64,000 bases of DNA from Epichloe hybrida (taxonomy: Eukaryota; Ascomycota; Sordariomycetes; Hypocreales; Clavicipitaceae), in assembly GCA_019022495.1 (NCBI GenBank), contig JAFEKR010000001.1:868001-932000 (forward strand), in the 5' to 3' direction. Below are positions 57,582 to 64,000 of this stretch, piece by piece; position 1 is the stretch's first letter; each line of letters begins with the position of its first letter. The notes beneath the pieces were generated by a model. That model had not been told where the DNA came from. It saw only the letters and a list, made by a program, of their open reading frames with translations, and made no database searches. A program made the translations under genes and the position numbers.

Positions 57582-57987
57582 TAGTGTCGATCGCAGAGCG
57601 ATGAAGAAAAGCTGGCACGGAAAATGGACAGCGTTTCTTATTGGATGATGGCAGGCGGCTGAAGGGAAATAATGTCAGTGCAAAAATCGGCGTTAATGAT
57701 ATTGGCACATACGTGATGGCAATTTTAAAACTCAAATGGCTTGTTTTACCTTGGACCTTTGGTATGTGCAGGACAAGATTGGCGGCAAATTCAATGGTAC
57801 AATGGGCAGATGGGATTGTAATCAACAAAAAACGGCGACGAAGTGGTTCTTCTAAATGCTGCGAGCTTTCTTCTTTCTTCATTTGAGAGGCCATAGTAGT
57901 CTATTAAGGGATGCCTGATGTTTTCAAAACCACTTCCACCCGGCACTTCCACCCGGTTTTTCTCTTCTATGTATTTGGTCAAGCATC
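57582..57987. other. Intergenic between convergent BolA and beta-adaptin genes
   Basis: 3' flanks of both genes. A CACTTCCACCCGG direct repeat lies at about 57931-57957. No coding signal. Confidence 0.55.
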
Positions 57988-60580
57988 TTACAACAAACCC
58001 AACAAGTCTTCATTGTCCTTCTGCTGTGTCTGGCTCGGTGTCTGCGTATTGCCACCTTGTGCATTGTTAAGCTGCATGGCTGCAGGCAGTGGCTGGCTGG
58101 AGTTGCTGCTGCTACCAAAGTTCAACCCATCAAATCCGCTCATCAATTCGCTCATCCCGTTGCCGGGGCCTGCCGTCGCGGCTACGCCTGCATTATAGGT
58201 TGCGCCAGCCGGAGGGGCGTCAAACATGCTCATCATGTCGGCCATACCACCTGAAGGTGCTCCGCCAGCTGGACTAGCCATTCGGTCTGGTGTTGCCGTG
58301 GCGCTCTGTTGCTCACGAGACGCAGGTGCAGCCCCGTCAAAGTCGATATCAAGCAGGTTTTCAATGTTGTTCTGCGATGAACTTCCGCCGCTGCCATTGG
58401 CAGCAGCCACAGAGGCAGCAATCGGGTTCTCGGCGGCATTTTGCCGTTGCTCTTGGATAGCTGCTCTCTGGATCTCGTCGGCCCCGAAACGGCCCTTTCC
58501 AACGAAGGACTCCGGGGGCTTGTGGTATACTGATGCCAAAGTGGATAATTCGGAGAGTAGTTGCTCCAGCAACGCAGATGGCAAGCTAGTCATGGTAGTC
58601 GAGATCGTTGGTTTCTGAGAGAGAACAATGTTCTAGGGGCTCGAAGTCAGTAACAGTCCTACCAATTTGGCCAACCTGCTGCGCGCGAGATATCTTACCT
58701 TGGCAACATCCAAGTCACCAGACAGCAAACGCCAATAGACATATGCTCTGTCCCGAATATCCGGGTTGTCGTTCTCGGCGGTGGCCGCCTGCAAAACCTT
58801 TTGAACCAGTCCTTGTGTATTTCCCGGCTTCTTGAGAAAGAGCTTCACGACTGCAGTCAGTATTTGTAGTTGGGTCTAGGAGGGCGTTAGTTTCGATTGC
58901 ATACATCGCCACGAACAGGTGCTGCCCCATGATGCTTACTTGGGTGAACTCTTCCATGAATCCATCCACAAAGCTCTCCAAAATCTGGTCTGCATTGCTG
59001 ATCTTCTCTGCGTATTCTCCAACAATCCATATGAGGGCTCCTCTGGCGTTCGGTTCATCTAGCTCATCAATGTACTCGCACAATGTCGGAATCACGCCTT
59101 CGTAGCCGGGATATTTGCGCAAGATATCCTTGACAACAACGATGACCTCTTGCACCACGTAGTTAACCTTGGTAGCAATGAGGTCCTCCAGGGCTTGTAC
59201 ACACTTGGCACTGGCGTTTTCAATCTTGATCGCTACTTGGCCGATAGCCTTGACGGCTCGGCGTACAAAGTCCATGTCAACCTCCAAGGCGTATTCCTTT
59301 AACTCGGCCAATAACTGCTCATAATTCTTCTCGTTTGCTATCCGTACCATGATCTCGAGCTTCTGAAGCTTGACGTACGGTGGGTCGTTGTATTTGCAGA
59401 AGAAGACGCGCAGCTCCTTGCTAAGAATATCCGGCTTGGCTTGGAGTAGCAGATCGATGTTGCGCAAGGCAACATACTGAACTTCGGGAGCAGAGGCTAC
59501 CAAAGTCACTATGATAGAGAGAAGAGATTGTCAGCATGGCTCTATGGCTCTATGGCATCACTCCAGCATCCTATATACATACCAAGAGGGGGTGCCATTT
59601 TTTTAAGTAGAGACCGAACCGTCTCCGGATTGACGGCCTGCATGTGAGTGAATACAACCTTGATGGCTGCGAGCACTACGGCAGGGTTTACGTGCTGAAA
59701 CTGCGGTATGACGCGTTCGCAGATGTGTTCCGATTCTTTCATGTCTGTCGCAGGATAGTCGGCAAGAGTTGTCAAGACTGTGATTCTTCCCCACTCTGTG
59801 CATTCGTTTAGAGCCATCAAGAGCTTCTTCAAGATCGCTGGTGTGATGACAAGAGCCCTGGTTTCTGGTGTAGTTTCGCTAATTTCTGACAGTGCCTGAA
59901 CAGAGTTGGCAACGACCATGGGGTTTGGGTCGCCAATCATTTCCTGCAGAGTTTCAATGAATCCGTTCTCAATGCACATGGAAGGGTTGAGGTCGAACAG
60001 TTTGGCCACGCAAATGGCAGCTGTCTTTCGCACATACGGTGACTCGTCTCGTAGCGTCTTCCGTAACGGTTCTTCCATGTAATCAACCATCTTGTCTACT
60101 CGGATGCAACCCATCGTGCGAATGGCTAGAGCTCGCACGAGAGGATTTGGGTCCTCTGAATCTTGAACAAATGTATTCACGGCAAGAATGCAGAGATCGG
60201 GATGTGACTTGGCGTAGTTCCTGTAAGTGAGGTCAGCACAGCATCAGATTTATATAAACTGGGAGGTCGCTAATCTCCTCTTCGAACCCCGAATAACACT
60301 TTATCTGTCGCAGGTCAAGCTAGCCATTGCACATTGGAATATTAACGCACATTAAATAGAGGTAGACAAGTTTCTTCTGGTCTAGATCGGCGGTGGCAAT
60401 GTTCTTCAACACATCGGGGAACAGTGCAGAGACGTCTTTACCGAGAGTCATGGCCATGATTGTCTTCTGGATCGACTCCTTGCGCTCGTAAGCGTACTGC
60501 GACACCAGACCAGCCCGTAACTCAAAGGTTTCACCTTTTCGGGGCGCGGCGAAGGCGCCGCGAATGCGATTCACCGCCAT
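57988..60580 (-). CDS. APL2: AP-1 complex beta-adaptin subunit
   Basis: Exons 60580..60351, 60220..59583, 59508..58940, 58875..58699 and 58632..57988 give 752 aa, all in phase. The start is [23 protein letters not shown] at the ATG 60580; a TTG two codons upstream is not used. The trunk has the adaptin HEAT repeats: [70 protein letters not shown], and [17 protein letters not shown]. The hinge has [11 protein letters not shown] and LLGLL, clathrin-box-like motifs, and the protein ends there without an appendage domain, as in other filamentous fungi. Family role: clathrin adaptor at TGN/endosomes. The symbol APL2 follows yeast AP-1 beta and is an inference between AP-1 and AP-2 beta. Confidence 0.93.
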
Positions 60581-61494
60581 CGTCAACGTTTTCGAGGGGT
60601 CGTGAGGTGTTGGAAGTGGCAGGGAAGGGGCGGTATGCGGAAGACGATGGGTCGTGATGCCCCCGTGGCGACGTCGTTATCTCGTTATGATGATTGACGG
60701 GATGGTTTTATGTCAGACATGCAGTCGCGGAGCCTCGCGGATGGCCCCAATTTCGCCTCGTGCGGGCTTGTAGTCGGGAAGTCGACGACGACGAGGGTGA
60801 GTTGTGAGGGTGATGGACGAGTTTGTATTGCTTGAAGCTAAGCTCCTTGGCCTAGTGTCGCAGATGGGCCCAGCGTGACCCAAAAGATGCCCGTACTTTG
60901 AAGCTTGGCCAGATGAAATGTTCAGGCCACCCATGTTTGCCAGTTCAATTGGTTGGCGCCTGTCAAAGGCATCGGTGCTCCACCCGGCGTACCGAACCGA
61001 GTGCGAGTCCCATTTTGTTACCATTGCTTCAACTGCGTCGATCCATTTTGAAAGCTGTTGATGCTTTAAATCACACAAACTATGGTCTGTCCACTGAAAT
61101 ATGCCTCTTCTTCTGGGCCAAGACTGATGGAAGTGTAGGCCAACTTTCCTAATCTAAGGAGACTGTTCATCGAAGCGCGGACAGATGATGAAGAAAGAGA
61201 TGTGTCCAGGAGAGCTGTACGTACATATTTGTGATTCTCGACTCATCGCTTTGCAAGTTGGCGACTGACTTAAGACTCAGTTCTACAATGCTGTCTTATT
61301 TATGGGCTCGGTGGCAGTATTCAGCTTGATTGCGCAAAAGCTCAACGCTGGCAAATGATGAGTACTTGATCGCATATGTAATATTCCAAGTTTCTCTCGA
61401 GTCAGTTGAGATGCGCCTTGCTTGATATTCCGCACCATTACCAACAAACGCCTCGTCGTCTCATCTAGTACACATGCAATCTATGTTGGAAAAT
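60581..61494. other. Intergenic, beta-adaptin promoter and DNA ligase 3' flank
   Basis: A 121-codon minus-strand frame (61078..60713) shows no family resemblance and is not called. Nothing else stands out. Confidence 0.55.
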
Positions 61495-64000
61495 CTAGTC
61501 TACATCCTCATCCACAGCGTCATCCTGGACCCCATCTTCCTTTGCATCTTTCCCTTTAGCTGTCGCCACTTTAGCTTCTTGTTTCCTCCAAAGCCCTGCT
61601 AAGAAGTAATTGGTGCTCGCTTCTTCCACACTCTTGTCGTCCCTCTTCTTCAAGAACCGCGGAAATCTTAAACTGAGTCCTCGCTCATCACTGACTAGAC
61701 CCAACGCGGCAGTGTACGTCGGACTCAGGGTAATGTCGGCAAATGCCATCTCCCAAACCTCCTGAGGTTCAAACCAAACATCAGGAAGAGGTCCAGGGTA
61801 CTCGACAAAACTCGGCTTTTGTGCTCTTGTATTTTTGCGCTCTCCACTGTCCTCGCCATCGTCATAGAACTGCTTCGTTGCTTTGTAAAAAGCATCCGTG
61901 AAGCCGGAGATGCATTTGCATACTGCTTCGAGCAAGCCTGTCTCCTCATTGCGGACGGCCAAGAGCACAGGGGACCACCATTTCGCCTTTCGGCCCTGAC
62001 CGTGCCATCCAGCAATGGGAATGAGGTCGAGCGTATCAAAGCTAGAGTTGTAGTCCTTCTTGACCTTCAGCCAGGAGTCCAGTCGCTTGTCGGGTTCATA
62101 TGTTGCCAGGAGAGGTTTACGTCGAGACCCCATTTCCTTATCATTCCCTTCTCCTCCCCTATTCCTGCTCTTCGTTTTTGTTTTGGTCTTTTTTGATGTG
62201 GATAACTTCTCGATCACCTCCACCTCTTGACCGTCTGTATCCCCAGTATACGGCACATCCACGAGGTTATCCAAAACCTTGACCATGATTCCCTCGCATT
62301 TATTTTCAGTGGCAGCTTTGAAGAAGTCCAATACAGCCTCAGAGTCGTTAGACGTGGCATCAAGGCCTTTTACCCAGGTGAAGTGATGTGGCACTTCTAT
62401 AAAAAGCGATTTGAGCAACTCCCTTCGCTCTCTAAGTGGTCGGTCAAGAAGCGGCTGTTCGTTGAGGTACATTAAATCAAAAGCAAATAAGCAAACGTCA
62501 ACTTTAATGCTGCCAATATCAACGTCTTTTCTAGAACGGTTTGTCAGCGTCTGGAAGTTTTTGAGCTCACCGCTGCCACGGTCCACTGCTACCACTTCTC
62601 CCTCCATGATGAAGCTGCTCACGCCTTCACCTCTAATTTTGGGTACTAATTGGACAAGGTCAGGGTACTTATCCGTCATCAATTCGAGATGCCGTGAAAA
62701 GATGGACACCTTTCCCTGCGCATCACAATGAACCTGAGCTCGCTGCCCATCGTACTTGTACTCGCAAGCAAAGTCTCTTCCTTGAAGTTTACTCAACATT
62801 TCTGACAAGTCTCTCGTGATACTGCCCAACATGGGGCGGAGCGGTACGTGTAATGCCAAGCCACAACGCACCAACAGCTCACTCGTTATCCCAATTTCCA
62901 AGAGAACTGGAATCAAATCGTTGTAGTCGGGTCGCCTGGCGAAACAAGCCTTCACGATCTCTTCTGATTTACCCCAAATCTCGGCTAATTCGTCCTTTCT
63001 TAGCTTGGATAATTCAGAACTCTGCTTGATAACGACAGTTGAATCAGAAGGCCGCGAAAGCAAAAATGCTCTCGATAGCGCAATAAGCATCGTCGTCTTC
63101 ACGGCCCCAATCCTGAGCTAATGTAATATATGAGCATTTCTGGCCCATATTTGAGTATGAAGCAGATTTTTTCAGACGACTTACATGCTGGCACAGAGTT
63201 CGCACGAGGAAACGACTTTCCTCGCCACCTCTGGCATCTTGTAAAAGTCGATCGACTATGCGCTGTTTCACCTCGGCGCTGCCCTGTCCTTGAGTATTGG
63301 CAATTTTGACGAGCGATTAATAGACCCCCTTAATGGTAAGTGGCTTTGGCTTTCTCAAAGTGAAACTTTGCTTTTTCTTTGCCTCAAATGCAACATCTCC
63401 AGCATCGCCACACTTGTCATATATAGCCTTGAGAGACCTGTTGTCCAGACCACAGACTTGTTTAAGGGCTTTTGAAATTGCAGATCCTCCAAGGCCTAGC
63501 TCTAATGAAACATATGCCGGCGAGATTGAATTGGTCGCCAGCCACACCTGACAATTTTGATTAATACTGGATTCGCCTTAGTTCAACTAGACTCACTTAC
63601 AGCAGGCAAAAGACTTGATGGATCGCCCTCTATCAAAAGTCGCAAACAGTTGACAAGAGTATCAACTATCTTGATCCGGCTGTTGGTGGCGCTTACAAGA
63701 ACAAAGCATCTAGTTAGCAGAGCGTAAGATGCGTTGCCGCCCTCAGCTTCCCAATGTTGCTTCAGCGAGTCCGTGTATTTTGAAGGTTCAAACACTAGAG
63801 GAGACCTATCCATTGGTATTGAAGATGTGAAGCAATCTTCAGCCATACCAGTGGACTGCAGTGTGAGCGTAGAGCTCAGCGTCTTAGTTGGTTTCTCCTC
63901 CATCGTCGAAGCAGGAGGTTCTCGTTGAGGCTGGGCGTCAGGGCTTTTGGATTCAACATAGGAATTTTGCATAGATTGCGGGATTTCAGGCGGCTGGTTA
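61495..64000 (-). CDS. CDC9: DNA ligase I (Cdc9), 5' end beyond window, in-frame stop
   Basis: Exons >64000..63601, 63547..63185 and 63117..61495, in phase. The N-terminal DNA-binding part includes FEPSKYTDSLKQHWEAEGGNASY and LGLGGSAISKAL. The catalytic core has motif I CEYKYDGQRAQVH (adenylated Lys codon about 62757), SRHLELMTDKYPD, FIMEGEVVAVD, CEGIMVKVLD and KPLLATYEPDKRLDSWLKVKKDY. The OB domain ends RFPRFLKKRDDKSVEEAS. A Lys/Thr-rich insertion (TSKKTKTKTKSRNRGG) lies before the last catalytic motif, and an acidic tail closes the protein. In the second exon a TAA at 63319..63317 sits where relatives have a Gln codon (GVY-stop-SLVKIA). Splicing cannot remove it without losing conserved residues. 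Family role: Okazaki-fragment joining, essential in yeast, so error, a second copy or a recent mutation must be considered. Confidence 0.88.

Noticed and set aside
60270..60310. TTCGAACCCC segment resembling a tRNA B box
   Set aside because: It lies in an intron of the beta-adaptin gene and no A box or cloverleaf can be built around it.

Overview
This window comes from a filamentous ascomycete. Genes carry short (about 50-135 nt) spliceosomal introns with CTAAC-like branch points. Mitochondrial, Golgi-traffic and MAP-kinase proteins are of Pezizomycotina type, and the intergenic repeats carry a RIP-like C-to-T/G-to-A signature. Sordariomycetes, possibly Hypocreales, is my inference from protein style; no marker gene settles it. 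About 20 protein genes are recognisable. I found no rRNA, tRNA, CRISPR array or biosynthetic cluster.

Layout. 2-7 kb: a SUR7-family cortex protein, then the HOG-pathway MAPKK PBS2 on the minus strand. 7-11 kb: mostly non-coding, with a damaged VanZ-like gene. 11-15.5 kb: prefoldin subunit 3, a small unknown gene, and a large probable mitochondrial protein. 17-24 kb: a secreted Ser/Thr/Pro-rich protein with a CBM19-like module, a protein tyrosine phosphatase and an FMP25-like RCC1-repeat protein, followed by a solo-LTR-like relic. 24.7-32 kb: COG3, a YMC-type mitochondrial carrier and a RINT1/TIP20 tether. 32-35 kb: a 0.7-kb tandem duplication and FIG1. 35.3-40.8 kb: BCK1, the cell-wall-integrity MAPKKK. 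41-43 kb: nested inverted repeats. 43-45.4 kb: a GH5 steryl-glucosidase-like enzyme. 46.4-46.9 kb: a truncated sugar-transporter relic. 48.3-57.6 kb: SKI3, RMI1, VPS51, a NIF3-like gene, LTR and hairpin relics, and a BolA protein. 58-60.6 kb: AP-1 beta-adaptin. 61.5-64 kb: DNA ligase I, cut by the window edge.

Functional themes: membrane trafficking (COG3, RINT1/TIP20, VPS51, AP-1 beta), stress and cell-wall signalling (PBS2, BCK1, a PTP, FIG1, SUR7), and RNA/DNA maintenance (SKI3, RMI1, DNA ligase I).

The most striking signal is not a new system but a pattern of damage. Two tandem duplications (704/666 nt at 32.0-33.4 kb; 184/178 nt inside BCK1) have copies that differ only by small length changes, with no substitution that I saw. 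Short frame breaks lie beside the first (RINT1 5' end, FIG1) and also at the VanZ-like gene, the CBM19 gene and possibly the 12.6-kb gene. DNA ligase I carries an in-frame TAA. Unmerged contig overlaps and unpolished sequence explain the duplications best; real pseudogenes or RIP remain possible for some sites. Start codons were checked for ATG, and splice sites were placed by consensus and phase.
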